A stretch of DNA of 64,000 bases, taken from the NCBI RefSeq assembly GCF_008107685.1, contig NZ_VIRF01000082.1, positions 123,343 to 187,342 of the forward strand. The letters run 5' to 3'. The notes under the pieces are model-generated. The model searched no databases. It was not told the DNA's origin and saw nothing but the letters and a program-made list of their open reading frames with translations. Positions 52,856-61,321 of the stretch are shown piece after piece (the stretch's first letter is position 1; every line of letters starts with the position of its first letter). The stretch is from Novosphingobium sp. BW1. Lineage in GTDB: Bacteria > Pseudomonadota > Alphaproteobacteria > Sphingomonadales > Sphingomonadaceae. A program made the position numbers and the translations under genes.

Positions 52856-54969
52856 GCGCCAATATCAGGGGCTGGCTCGGCCTTGCGGTCTTGTGCCTGC
52901 TGTTTCCCGCCACGGCGAGGGCGAACTGCGAAGACGTGCTGCCGGCGAATGAGCCGTCGGGTACCGTGAAACGCGACCTTACGGCAGCGGACCTCATCCA
53001 GCTGCGCGAGATCGGCGATCCCGATTCTGCGGTATTCAATGGCCCGAGCCCCTTCGCGGTCTCGCCGGACGGCAGCCGTATCGCTTATATCATCAACCGC
53101 GCGGATCTCGCGAAGAACAGCTATTGCCGCGCACTAGTCGTCGGCGGACTGACGGGTGTCGGCTCACCGGATATTGTCGATCGGGGCGGCGAACTCATCA
53201 AGATCATGGACGTGCAGCGCGGCTTTTACCTGCCGAGCGGCGCAACGCGCACCATCGTTCCGTCCTGGTCACCTGACGGGCGCACCCTAGCCTATCTGCG
53301 GCGCGACCATGGCGTGACGCAAGCATGGGTGGCGCAGGCGGACGGCGGCGGCGCGCGCGCCATCACGCGCTCGGACGTCGATGTCGAAGCCGTGGCCTGG
53401 AGCGAGGATGGGACCCGGCTGCTCTATGGCACGCGCAAGGGAGCGGCGGCCGTGCGGGAGGAGCTTGATCGCGAGGGCCAGTCAGGGTGGCTGTACGACC
53501 GCAGAGTCTCGCCCGAGATTTCCGCACGGCCGCTCACCCCGGCCACCGAAGCGCTGGACGTCAGCGCCGTCGATTTGCGTACTGGCGCGGTCATGCCTGC
53601 AGATGCCGCAGAGCAATCGGCAGTCGAACGCGCCGCTCCTGCCGACATGCCGGTGGATCCTGAAGCCATCGGTGCTGACGGCCGCAAGGCGCATCTCGAG
53701 CGTTCGAACACTTCGCCACTGACGCCCGCGAGGCTCGTTGTCACGAACGGCGACAGCAGTCGGCGCTGCGACGCCGAGGCCTGTGCGGGCGGAATCGTCT
53801 CCCTTTGGTGGCGAGGCGCATCGGTACTCATTCTGCGCCGGGAAGGTTGGGCCAAGGAAGCGATGGCGCTCTATCGCTGGCGACCCGGCGCAGCCCGTCC
53901 CACCGCCTTGTTGCGCACAACCGACGTGCTGCACGGCTGCGTAATGGCAGGTACCGAACTGGTCTGTACTCGCGAAGACAGCAGCACGCCGCGCAAGGTG
54001 GTTGCCATCGACACCGCGAACGGCCGGATGCGCACCATTTTCGATCCCAATCCTGAATTTGCCGGCATTCGCCTGGGTTCTGTCACTCGGCTCAGATGGC
54101 GCAACGATCTTGGACTGGAAGCATGGGGTGACTTGGTCCTGCCGCCAGGGCACAAGCCCGGAGAGAAACTGCCGATGGTCGTCGTGCAATATCATAGTGA
54201 CGGCTTCCTGCGCGGTGGCACCGGCGACGATTATCCGATCTTCCTGCTCGCCCAGCGCGGCATCGCCGTCCTCAGTACCGAGCGGCCCAATTTCTTTGCC
54301 GCAGCCTTTCCCCAGCTCAAGACCTGGTATGAGATCAATGCCGCCAACCAGAAGGACTGGGGTGAACGCCGCAGTCTGCTGTCATCGATCCTCACCGGCG
54401 TGCGCATGGCAGTTGATCGTAGCGACATCGATCCAGCGCGCGTGGGCATCACGGGCCTGAGTGACGGCGCTTCGACCGTTGCCTTCGCCTTGATCAACTC
54501 GAAAGCCTTCGCAGCCGCAGCGCTCAGCACCTGTTGCATGGAACCCAACACTACAGCCACCTATGGCGGCATCGCCTGGGCAGAGTGGCTGCGCGGCATG
54601 GGCTATCCGCCCGCCACCCAAGACAATCCAGGCTTCTGGCGCGACATGTCGCTGGCCCGCAATGCTGCCCGGATCGATACGCCGCTTCTCATGCAACTCG
54701 CCGACAATGAGTTCCGGCTGGCGCTCGAAGCCTTCGGCGCCCTGCATGAGCAGAGCAAGCCAGTGGAGATGTATGTCTATCCCGACGAATTCCACGTGAA
54801 ATGGCAGCCCATCCATCGGCGAGCCGTCTATGAGCGTAACCTGGACTGGTTCTCCTTCTGGCTGCAGGGACGGGAGGATCCGGATGCCGCAAAGATCGCG
54901 CAGTATCGCCGGTGGCGCGCAATGCGATCCGGTGAGCAGCCCTCACCTGAGCCGGTTCCAGTCCGCTAG
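52849..54969 (+). CDS. S9-family hydrolase, probable lasso peptide isopeptidase (AtxE-like)
   Basis: Exported protein of 706 aa (703 if the second GTG, at 52852, starts it, giving a GTGA overlap with the receptor). After a signal peptide (LGLAVLCLLFPATARA) comes a beta-propeller with PFAVSPDGSRIAYIINRA and PSWSPDGRTLAYLRRD, then a C-terminal alpha/beta-hydrolase domain. The nucleophile elbow is GLSDGAS (Ser538), unlike the GxSYGG of most S9 peptidases. Asp619 (QLADNEF) and His649 (DEFHVKW) complete the likely triad at S9 spacing. The ECF-FecR-STN receptor-S9 order is the known context of AtxE-type isopeptidases, which linearise lasso peptides by cutting the isopeptide bond. No lasso A, B or C gene is seen here, so a general oligopeptidase remains possible. 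Confidence 0.75.
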   Translation: MVSANIRGWLGLAVLCLLFPATARANCEDVLPANEPSGTVKRDLTAADLIQLREIGDPDSAVFNGPSPFAVSPDGSRIAYIINRADLAKNSYCRALVVGGLTGVGSPDIVDRGGELIKIMDVQRGFYLPSGATRTIVPSWSPDGRTLAYLRRDHGVTQAWVAQADGGGARAITRSDVDVEAVAWSEDGTRLLYGTRKGAAAVREELDREGQSGWLYDRRVSPEISARPLTPATEALDVSAVDLRTGAVMPADAAEQSAVERAAPADMPVDPEAIGADGRKAHLERSNTSPLTPARLVVTNGDSSRRCDAEACAGGIVSLWWRGASVLILRREGWAKEAMALYRWRPGAARPTALLRTTDVLHGCVMAGTELVCTREDSSTPRKVVAIDTANGRMRTIFDPNPEFAGIRLGSVTRLRWRNDLGLEAWGDLVLPPGHKPGEKLPMVVVQYHSDGFLRGGTGDDYPIFLLAQRGIAVLSTERPNFFAAAFPQLKTWYEINAANQKDWGERRSLLSSILTGVRMAVDRSDIDPARVGITGLSDGASTVAFALINSKAFAAAALSTCCMEPNTTATYGGIAWAEWLRGMGYPPATQDNPGFWRDMSLARNAARIDTPLLMQLADNEFRLALEAFGALHEQSKPVEMYVYPDEFHVKWQPIHRRAVYERNLDWFSFWLQGREDPDAAKIAQYRRWRAMRSGEQPSPEPVPVR

Positions 54970-55103
54970 TTTACTGATATCCGTCCGACCTAGCGAGGGC
55001 AGAAAATCGAATGGGCATCCGTGTCTGAAGGAAATCATATGACTGCGCCCGACCAGTTGGTCGTTCACCAGAAACGCCGTAAGCGTGGCCTGAGGGCCGC
55101 GGT

Positions 55104-56687
55104 TCAAGCGGCTTCGGCGATTATCTGATTATCTGGCTGCCAGTTCCACGGCATGAGTTCGTCCCAGCGGGCAGCAGGCCATCCGCCGGCGATCTTGGCG
55201 ATGACGTCGGCGATATAGGCCTGTGGTTCGAGGCCATTGAGTTTGGCGCTCTCGATAACGGAATAGACGGCAGCGGCGCGATCGCCGCCTGCTTTTGATC
55301 CGGCAAACAGCCAGTTTTTGCGGCCCAGGGCGACACAGCGCATGGCGCGCTCTGCAATATTGTTGTCGATCTCGAGACGGCCATCTTCAAGGAAGCGCGT
55401 CAGCGCGACCCAGCGTTTGCGGCCATAGGCAATCGCCTTGGCCATCTCGGACTTGGGCGAAAGACGGCGCAGGGCATTGTCGAGCGCCTGGCGCAGATCG
55501 TCGATCAGCGGCTTGGTGCGATGCTGTCGGCTTCGTCGTCGGATATCGGGCTGATGGCCGCGAACCTCTGCCTCGATCTCATAGAGCTGACCGATACGCT
55601 CCAGCAGATCGGTGGTGAGTGGGGTCGGCTTGGTCGCATGAATGTCGAATATCTTGCGCCGGAAATGCGCCCAGCAGGCGACCTCAGTGACACGGTTCGT
55701 GTCGTAGAGCTTGTCATAGCCGGCATAGCCATCGGCCTGCAGATAGCCGTTGAAGTTGGCTAGCTGCCGCTGGGGATGCGCGCCGGTGCGATCGGTGGTG
55801 AACTCGTACCAGACCAGCGGCGGTGTGATAGCACCGGAACCGCGATCATCCACGACATAGGCCCAGAGCCTGCCGGTCGCCGTCTTGCCCCGCCCCGGAT
55901 CGAGCATGGGGACCGGCGTATCGTCGGTGTGGATCTTTGAAGCGGTCAAGCCGACCTCGCGGATACGACTGATGATCGGGTCGAGCAGCACGGATGCCTG
56001 GCCGACCCATCCTGCCAGCGTCGATCGATTGATCTCGATGCCCTGCGCGGCCATAATCTCAGCCTGGCGGTACAGCGGAAGGTGATGGTCGAACTTGGAG
56101 ACGACGACATGGGCCAGCGTGCCGAATGTCGCCTTGCCCCGGGCTATCGCCTTTACCGGCGCGGGCGCCTGCACGATCTTCTCGCAGGCCCGGCAGCTAT
56201 ACTTGGGACGGATGGTCCGAACGACGCGCCATTGCACCGGCACGGCATCGAGCATCTCGTCGCTGTCCTGCCCCAGTGGCCGCAGCGCACCGCCGCAGTC
56301 GGGACAGGTGCAGTTACCCTGCTCAGGCTCGATCCGCTGTTCCTCGCGCGGCAGATGAGCTGGCAGCGTCCGAACCGGCGATGGCCGATCGACGACTACC
56401 GGATCGCCTCGACGCACGGCGGCGACAATGGCCTCGCCTTCGAGCTCTTCAAGGGCCAGCTCAAGCTGGGCAATCTGGGTATCGAGCTTCTCGGACGACT
56501 TGCCGAACTGCATCCGCTTGAGGCGCGCAATCTGCACGCGCAGCGTATCGATCAGGATATCGCGGGCGGAAATATCGGCGTGCGCAACCGCCAATGCGGC
56601 TTCAAGCTCGGCGATCCGAGCGTCTTTATCAGGGGTGGAAAGGCCTGCGTCCGACACTGCGATTATATAGCAGATCGGTGGTCGCAA
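55104..56687 (-). CDS. tnpC: IS66 transposase (TnpC)
   Basis: DDE transposase of 527 aa, full IS66 length. An N-terminal leucine-zipper-like helix (RIAELEAALAVAHADISARD, then LRVQIARLKRMQFGKSSEKL) precedes a zinc-binding region (CTCPDCGGALRPLG, then YSCRACEKIV). The catalytic domain follows: Asp in KIHTDDTPVPML, Asp in GYLQADGYAGYDKLY, Glu in IDNNIAERAMRCVALGRKNW. The C-terminal IS66 domain is present. Confidence 0.96.
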   Translation of the reverse strand: MRPPICYIIAVSDAGLSTPDKDARIAELEAALAVAHADISARDILIDTLRVQIARLKRMQFGKSSEKLDTQIAQLELALEELEGEAIVAAVRRGDPVVVDRPSPVRTLPAHLPREEQRIEPEQGNCTCPDCGGALRPLGQDSDEMLDAVPVQWRVVRTIRPKYSCRACEKIVQAPAPVKAIARGKATFGTLAHVVVSKFDHHLPLYRQAEIMAAQGIEINRSTLAGWVGQASVLLDPIISRIREVGLTASKIHTDDTPVPMLDPGRGKTATGRLWAYVVDDRGSGAITPPLVWYEFTTDRTGAHPQRQLANFNGYLQADGYAGYDKLYDTNRVTEVACWAHFRRKIFDIHATKPTPLTTDLLERIGQLYEIEAEVRGHQPDIRRRSRQHRTKPLIDDLRQALDNALRRLSPKSEMAKAIAYGRKRWVALTRFLEDGRLEIDNNIAERAMRCVALGRKNWLFAGSKAGGDRAAAVYSVIESAKLNGLEPQAYIADVIAKIAGGWPAARWDELMPWNWQPDNQIIAEAA

Positions 56688-56717
56688 TGCTAATAAAAGC
56701 GCCAGAAAATGGGCGTT

Positions 56718-57065
56718 TTACCCGGCCAATGAAGGGGTAAAAGTGCGTTCCGGTCGCCGCCAATCGATGCCTTCCAATAGCATTGAAAGCTGCGCCGCCG
56801 TCATCACCACCGACCCCGTCTTGGTCGACGGCCATACGAAGCGTCCCCGGTCCATCCGCTTCGAAAACAGGCACATGCCCTGGCCGTCGTACCAAAGCAG
56901 CTTCACCAGATCGCCGCGCTTGCCCCGAAAGGCGAACAGCGCACCGGAATGTGGGCTCTGCTCCAGAACCTGCTGCGTCATTACCGCCAGGCCATCGAAA
57001 CCCTTACGCATGTCGGTCGCACCGCAGGCCAGGAAGATCCGCGTCGATGGCGGCAGCGGGATCAT
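56718..57065 (-). CDS. tnpB: IS66 accessory protein TnpB
   Basis: Protein of 115 aa with the IS66 Orf2 signature IFLACGATDMRKGFDGLA and LFAFRGKRGDLVKLLWYDGQ then GMCLFSKRMDRGRFVWP. It is required with TnpA and TnpC for IS66 transposition; the mechanism is not well known. It overlaps tnpA by 4 bases. It is unrelated to the RNA-guided TnpB nucleases of IS605. Confidence 0.96.
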   Translation of the reverse strand: MIPLPPSTRIFLACGATDMRKGFDGLAVMTQQVLEQSPHSGALFAFRGKRGDLVKLLWYDGQGMCLFSKRMDRGRFVWPSTKTGSVVMTAAQLSMLLEGIDWRRPERTFTPSLAG

Positions 57066-57502
57066 CGTGCCAGCGCGCCGATCACCCGCAACAGGGCATC
57101 GGCATCAACTGCGGCATCCACGGTCACCCTGATGCCCGAAGGCAGTTCGATCCCGATCAAGCCGGGGACGAGCGGTGCAATGGGAGCAGGCAACGCGGGC
57201 GGCTCGCCGACCTGGACCTCGGCAAAGGCTGGCTCGGCCAGCTTGCGAACCCCGGCAAGCTCACCGGACATAGCCTGGCGCCGCCAGGTGTAGATCGAGC
57301 CGCTGCCGACGTCGTGGCGCTCACAGGCCGTCCGCACGCAACCGTCGGGGCCGAATGCATCCCGCAATACGGCCAGCTTCTGTTCTACTGTCCAGCGTCG
57401 ACGGCCCGACACCCTGCTAACGACCTCGATCCGACTACTCATACGATTACTCGTATGAGTAGTCGCCCGTTCGCTTGCTGAATCCTCGATCTCGTCAGAC
57501 AC
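57062..57502 (-). CDS. tnpA: IS66 DNA-binding protein TnpA
   Basis: Protein of 146 aa with a helix-turn-helix of the Tn3/IS3-like transposase orfA type: RRRWTVEQKLAVLRDAFGPD, CVRTACERHDVGSGSIYTWR. An alternative start at an internal Met 20 codons in (57442) would give a protein closer to the usual size. The palindrome at 57432-57465 covers that internal start and may control its translation. Confidence 0.92.
   Translation of the reverse strand: MSDEIEDSASERATTHTSNRMSSRIEVVSRVSGRRRWTVEQKLAVLRDAFGPDGCVRTACERHDVGSGSIYTWRRQAMSGELAGVRKLAEPAFAEVQVGEPPALPAPIAPLVPGLIGIELPSGIRVTVDAAVDADALLRVIGALAR
57432..57465. repeat. 14-bp inverted repeat over the internal start of tnpA
   Basis: CGACTACTCATACG and CGTATGAGTAGTCG are perfect complements with a 6-base loop. 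On the minus strand the ATG at 57442 lies inside the second arm. Likely a hairpin limiting transposase expression or a binding site for TnpA. Confidence 0.8.
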
Positions 57503-57739
57503 CCGCCACCTCGCTCAAAGAGCGGCAATCATCGCGGCGAATGGGCACCGCGCAAGGCGGCCCTCAGGCCCCGCTTACGAAACGCCGAGGATGTCTGGAT
57601 CTGACAGAACCGGTCATTTAAGGGATGGGCCGATCCGCGAGCATCACCGATAGCCCCCTGCGATTGGTTAAAGTCTTCTCAGAAAAGGTTGCAGCGATCG
57701 TGGCCGGCACGGAGACCGCGCCTTACTTCACCTGATCAC

Positions 57740-58828
57740 TCAGCGCATCCGGCCCTGGGCGGCTTCGCGCGGCGTCAGTTCGAGCGTGCCTTCGCCGTCA
57801 ATGTTCTGCCATGCGCGTTGCCGCGACGCACTTTTCGCGGCGCCAGGCGGAGTGACACACCAGAAATGGTGCAGGTTCGGGCTGGCGCGTTCGCCTAATG
57901 CGTCGGTGACGATGCAGATCCGATAGCTCCCCTTGAGGAACTTCCCGCGTTCCTCGAGGCGTATCTTGTCAAACTCGTTGAAGGTGAAGTCCGCTACAAC
58001 CTCGCTGCCGGATCGGCCCTTCACCTCGATGCAAAGCGTCGCGTCGCCTCTTACGGCGACGAGGTCATATCCCAGCTTCGTCGCCGAGACGTCTTCAACC
58101 TTGTAGCCGAGCCCCTTGAAATGGTCGGTCACGATCCGCATCGCGGCATCTTCAATCTCCTTGCGCCGCTCCGGATCGAGTTGGAAGCGATTGCCCTTGC
58201 TTCCGGACTTCGGCGAGACCGCCTCTGCGAGCGGCAATGCTTTCCCGGTCTCGATGAAATGACGCATGCGGCGCGCGATCTCGGGCCCGACCTCCGCCTG
58301 CCGTTCGGGAAAATAGACGGGGCTCTGGCCGGGAATTCCCTTGTCGCCCTTCTTGCGCGGTGGAATCCAAAGCACGCGCTCCTCTGGCGCGAGCAGCCGG
58401 CAATCCTTCTCGTCCGCCTCGACCTGGAACGACAGCGTGTGCGGCTCGCGGGAGTACGGATCGCGGTAGGTCCTCGCCCGCTTCAGCGCGCCGTTGGGCT
58501 GCTGGCGATCACGATAGACCGTTGCGTTGTCGTACCACCCGACGACGATCCTCCCTCGACGGGGCGACGGATCCGGCGCGGTCCAGACGACCAGCACGTG
58601 GTCGATGGCGTCGCTCGTGGGGGTGGTCCCGAGTTTCTCGATGTGAATCGAGTTCTCAAGCACTTCGACATGACCATAGCAGCGACCGGAGGTCGGTTTG
58701 AAATTCAGAACCTCCCCGCCCCATCCATGCTCCGCCGCCCATTTGAAGCCGCCCGCATAGAAGCCTTCTAGGCTGCCATCATAGTCATTGAGATGGATGC
58801 CATGCAGCACGACCAACGGACGGTTCAT
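57740..58828 (-). CDS. DUF3883-domain protein with PD-(D/E)XK-like nuclease site
   Basis: Protein of 362 aa. The C-terminal half (about 218-320) is a DUF3883 region with a restriction-endonuclease-like core: ERRKEIEDAAMRIVTDHFKG helix, then GYDLVAVRG (Asp255) and CIEVKGR (Glu268, Lys270), the D...ExK pattern of PD-(D/E)XK nucleases. The N-terminal half has GRIVVGWYDNATVYRDRQQ, which often precedes DUF3883 in prokaryotic proteins, and could be a recognition domain. It lies 66 bp after the ATPase gene on the same strand and is probably the nuclease or effector of that operon. The operon ends 160 bp before the IS66 element. Confidence 0.75.
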   Translation of the reverse strand: MNRPLVVLHGIHLNDYDGSLEGFYAGGFKWAAEHGWGGEVLNFKPTSGRCYGHVEVLENSIHIEKLGTTPTSDAIDHVLVVWTAPDPSPRRGRIVVGWYDNATVYRDRQQPNGALKRARTYRDPYSREPHTLSFQVEADEKDCRLLAPEERVLWIPPRKKGDKGIPGQSPVYFPERQAEVGPEIARRMRHFIETGKALPLAEAVSPKSGSKGNRFQLDPERRKEIEDAAMRIVTDHFKGLGYKVEDVSATKLGYDLVAVRGDATLCIEVKGRSGSEVVADFTFNEFDKIRLEERGKFLKGSYRICIVTDALGERASPNLHHFWCVTPPGAAKSASRQRAWQNIDGEGTLELTPREAAQGRMR

Positions 58829-58894
58829 TGGGTCACCTTCATCTTACGATTGCACAAACCGGGATCTTGGCCGAACACGCCCATCTGGACCGGA

Positions 58895-61321
58895 CTAGGC
58901 TGCGGCGAGCAGCGCCGTCTCCTCCTTGAAGACGAAACGGCGTGGCACGCAGATGCTGTCGCGCCGCGGCCCTCGCGATAGCTCCAGCGTCAGCAGGCTG
59001 TCGTCCGGAAAGGCCGGGCTGAGCTCGAGCTTCAGATACTCGAAAAGCTGCCGATCATGGACCGCGATCATCATCTGCCGGCCGTGCTCCTTCGAAAGCG
59101 TCCTGAGGAGCGCTGCGAAATGGGCGATATGGACGTCGTCCATCGACTGCACCGGATCGTCGAGGATCAGCCATGGCAGATCCTTGGGGACAGCGAGATG
59201 GAGCGCGATGAAGAGCGTCAGCGCAGCGGTGTTGAGATTGCCTGAGCTGAGCATCGCACCAGGCGTCCCGCCCGCACTGCCACCGTCACGATGCTCGGTG
59301 ATCAGCTTTGGCTGCAGCTTCTGGGTCGAGGCGTCCGGGATCCGAAATGCCGGGACGAAGGGCTCGCCAGGCGCCAACCGCACGAATAGGTCTCGCCAGA
59401 CGCGGTTGAGACGGTCATTGAACTCCCGCCGGATGATCGCCGATCGAACCGTGTCGACGGCACCGCGTATCGCATTGCCTTGGTCGCGCAGCTTCTGCGC
59501 ACGCTCCAGCGCTTCTTCCGCCCGCTGGAAGGATGCAAAATCTTCCGTGATCCGATCATCGCTGACCTTGCGGCGCGCCGCTGCCGACCTGATGCTCGCA
59601 ATATGGTCGCCGCCCCTGCGCCGTAGCGAGAGCCGGTTCTCCAAAGCCGTCGACTGTGTCGAGAGCAGCGCCTCCAGTCGGGCCATCCCCGCCGAGAAGG
59701 TTTCGCCCTCTGCGAGTCCCTCGGCGCCGATTGAGCGCGCAAAGTCGCTGAGAGTCTCTCGTGCCGCCGAGAGCGCGACGTTGCGCGACTGTGCGGTGCT
59801 TACCGAACGTCGTGCCGCAATGTCAGCCGCCCTTAGCCGGCCACCTTCGCGGAAAATCTCGCCGAGGCCGTCGACCTCGCTGATGAGCGCCCCGAGCAGC
59901 GCGACCCTGCGATCGAGCGCAGCAAGTGCCTCCGCATCCGGCTTGCGCGCCGCGATGGCTTCGATCTCGCGATCCAGTCGCTCGATGGTGACCTGCACCT
60001 CGCCTCGCGTCCGGCCGAGCACAAGCAATCGCTCTGCCGACGCGGACAGTGTCCGAACCTTGTGATGGACGTGCTCGCTTAGCGGCAGCTTGCCGACTTC
60101 GCTGAAATCGCGATCGCAGACTGGGCAGGTCTCGTCGGTGATGAAGGACGTGAGCTCGGCGAGCACCGAACCCAAGCTTCCCGCCGTGCTGGAGAGACGC
60201 CCGACCTCTTGGTCGATCGTATCGCGCTGGCGTTGCGCAACGTCCCGCTCGCTCTGCGCCGCGACCTCGCGCTCGAAGTCGATCCGGGCCTGATCCGCGC
60301 GATCGGACGCTTGCTTCTGTTCAGTGCGAAGACGCGTCAATGCTGCATCGAGAAGCTGCTCCGGGTCGCTCGGCAGCGATAGGTCAGGAAGCAGCGCCTC
60401 GACACGGGCGCGAATGTCGCTGGCCTTTCCGCCATGCTCGGCCTCCCAGCGCGCATAAGCCTCGCTTGCCTCGTCGCCTGCGGCGTTCTCGCCGCTCCCA
60501 TCGCTGGTGCTGCCGGCCGCGCTGATCTCGCGCTGGATAGCACCTAGCCGGCGCTGCTGATCCGTGAGCGTGTCGAAGCTCTTGTTATCGGACTCGTCGT
60601 TGAGCGCCGCCTCGACCGTGTCCAACGTCTCCTCGGAGACCTCGATTGTCAGCCCGAGTTCAGTGCACAGCGTACGAAGCTCATTCAAGGCGGCGGCGAT
60701 CTGCTGAACAACGCCATTGCGGGTCGTGCGCTGATCCGAGAGCAGCCGGTCGAGGCGCGACTTCTCATTCTCGGCCGCCAGCCATCCATCGACCGTCTTG
60801 CGGACGTTTCGGACATCGGCGAGCGGCTTGAGCCCAGCCTCGAGTGCGTCGAGGCGATCGAGTCCAAGCAGCTTGCCCACGAATTGCGAGAGCGGGGAAC
60901 TCGCGTCGCTTCCGGCATCCTGATAGATTTGCAGAAGCTGACCGAGCAGCGATTGCGGCAGGAAGGAGCGCTCCCGGAAAAACTTCGCCTGCTCGGTGCC
61001 GAGCGCCGCGACGGAGCTTGCGCCAGCGTCGGTCAGGAGCGCTTCGTAGTCGCGCTCTGTAGCGCCAAGCGCCGTCCGCAGCAGCACATTGCCCTCGACC
61101 GATGAGCGGTGCAGCAATTGCCGCGCATAGCCCTGATCCGCGCGCTCGAGAGACTGGACATGACCGGTAAGCGCAAGCTCGATCGATGAAAGCAGGCTCG
61201 TCTTTCCGGCGCCATTCTCGCCGTGGATGAGTACCACCTTAGCGTCGAGCGGCGCGTGGATGTGCCCGCGAATGCTGCGGAAGTTTGTAACGTCCAGGCT
61301 CTTGAGCAGGATATCGTTCAT
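58895..61321 (-). CDS. Rad50/SMC-like ATPase with a CPVC zinc-hook motif
   Basis: ABC-type ATPase of 808 aa. FRSIRGH then the Walker A LIHGENGAGKTSLLSS (residues 32-47) open the head domain. Two coiled-coil arms (about 170-395 and 410-640) meet at CPVC (399-402), the Rad50-type zinc hook that joins two monomers. The signature LSSGNLNTAALTLF (691-704), Walker B LPWLILDDP (715-723), D-loop SMDD and switch-histidine AVHD (753-756) close the ATP site. All catalytic elements are present. Such ATPases drive several defence systems. It is coupled to the 210-aa gene by ATGA overlap. Confidence 0.9.
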   Translation of the reverse strand: MNDILLKSLDVTNFRSIRGHIHAPLDAKVVLIHGENGAGKTSLLSSIELALTGHVQSLERADQGYARQLLHRSSVEGNVLLRTALGATERDYEALLTDAGASSVAALGTEQAKFFRERSFLPQSLLGQLLQIYQDAGSDASSPLSQFVGKLLGLDRLDALEAGLKPLADVRNVRKTVDGWLAAENEKSRLDRLLSDQRTTRNGVVQQIAAALNELRTLCTELGLTIEVSEETLDTVEAALNDESDNKSFDTLTDQQRRLGAIQREISAAGSTSDGSGENAAGDEASEAYARWEAEHGGKASDIRARVEALLPDLSLPSDPEQLLDAALTRLRTEQKQASDRADQARIDFEREVAAQSERDVAQRQRDTIDQEVGRLSSTAGSLGSVLAELTSFITDETCPVCDRDFSEVGKLPLSEHVHHKVRTLSASAERLLVLGRTRGEVQVTIERLDREIEAIAARKPDAEALAALDRRVALLGALISEVDGLGEIFREGGRLRAADIAARRSVSTAQSRNVALSAARETLSDFARSIGAEGLAEGETFSAGMARLEALLSTQSTALENRLSLRRRGGDHIASIRSAAARRKVSDDRITEDFASFQRAEEALERAQKLRDQGNAIRGAVDTVRSAIIRREFNDRLNRVWRDLFVRLAPGEPFVPAFRIPDASTQKLQPKLITEHRDGGSAGGTPGAMLSSGNLNTAALTLFIALHLAVPKDLPWLILDDPVQSMDDVHIAHFAALLRTLSKEHGRQMMIAVHDRQLFEYLKLELSPAFPDDSLLTLELSRGPRRDSICVPRRFVFKEETALLAAA

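Larger units (their letters stand above)
55079..57578 (-). mobile_element. IS66-family insertion sequence, complete
   Basis: A 2500-bp element with 22-bp terminal inverted repeats (55079-55100 and 57557-57578) matching at 21 positions, starting GTAAGCG and ending GGCCGC inward. An exact 8-bp target duplication GAAACGCC flanks it (55071-55078 and 57579-57586), as expected for IS66. It carries tnpA, tnpB and tnpC in that order on the minus strand, all apparently intact, so the insertion looks recent. Confidence 0.96.
55039..57621 (+). pseudogene. Very short ORF interrupted by the IS66 element
   Basis: An ATG at 55039 with a good AAGGAA site begins MTAPDQLVVHQKR, 70 bp after the isopeptidase stop. 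The IS66 element entered after codon 13. Removing it with one target duplication gives a 24-codon frame ending at 57621. It is too short to name and may itself be the remnant of a longer gene. I see no lasso precursor features (no Thr at leader position -2, no ring acid at core position 8 or 9). Confidence 0.4.

Noticed and set aside
55079..57578. TnpB as an RNA-guided nuclease with an omega RNA
   Set aside because: The gene is the IS66 accessory TnpB of 115 aa, a different family from the IS200/IS605 TnpB nucleases.
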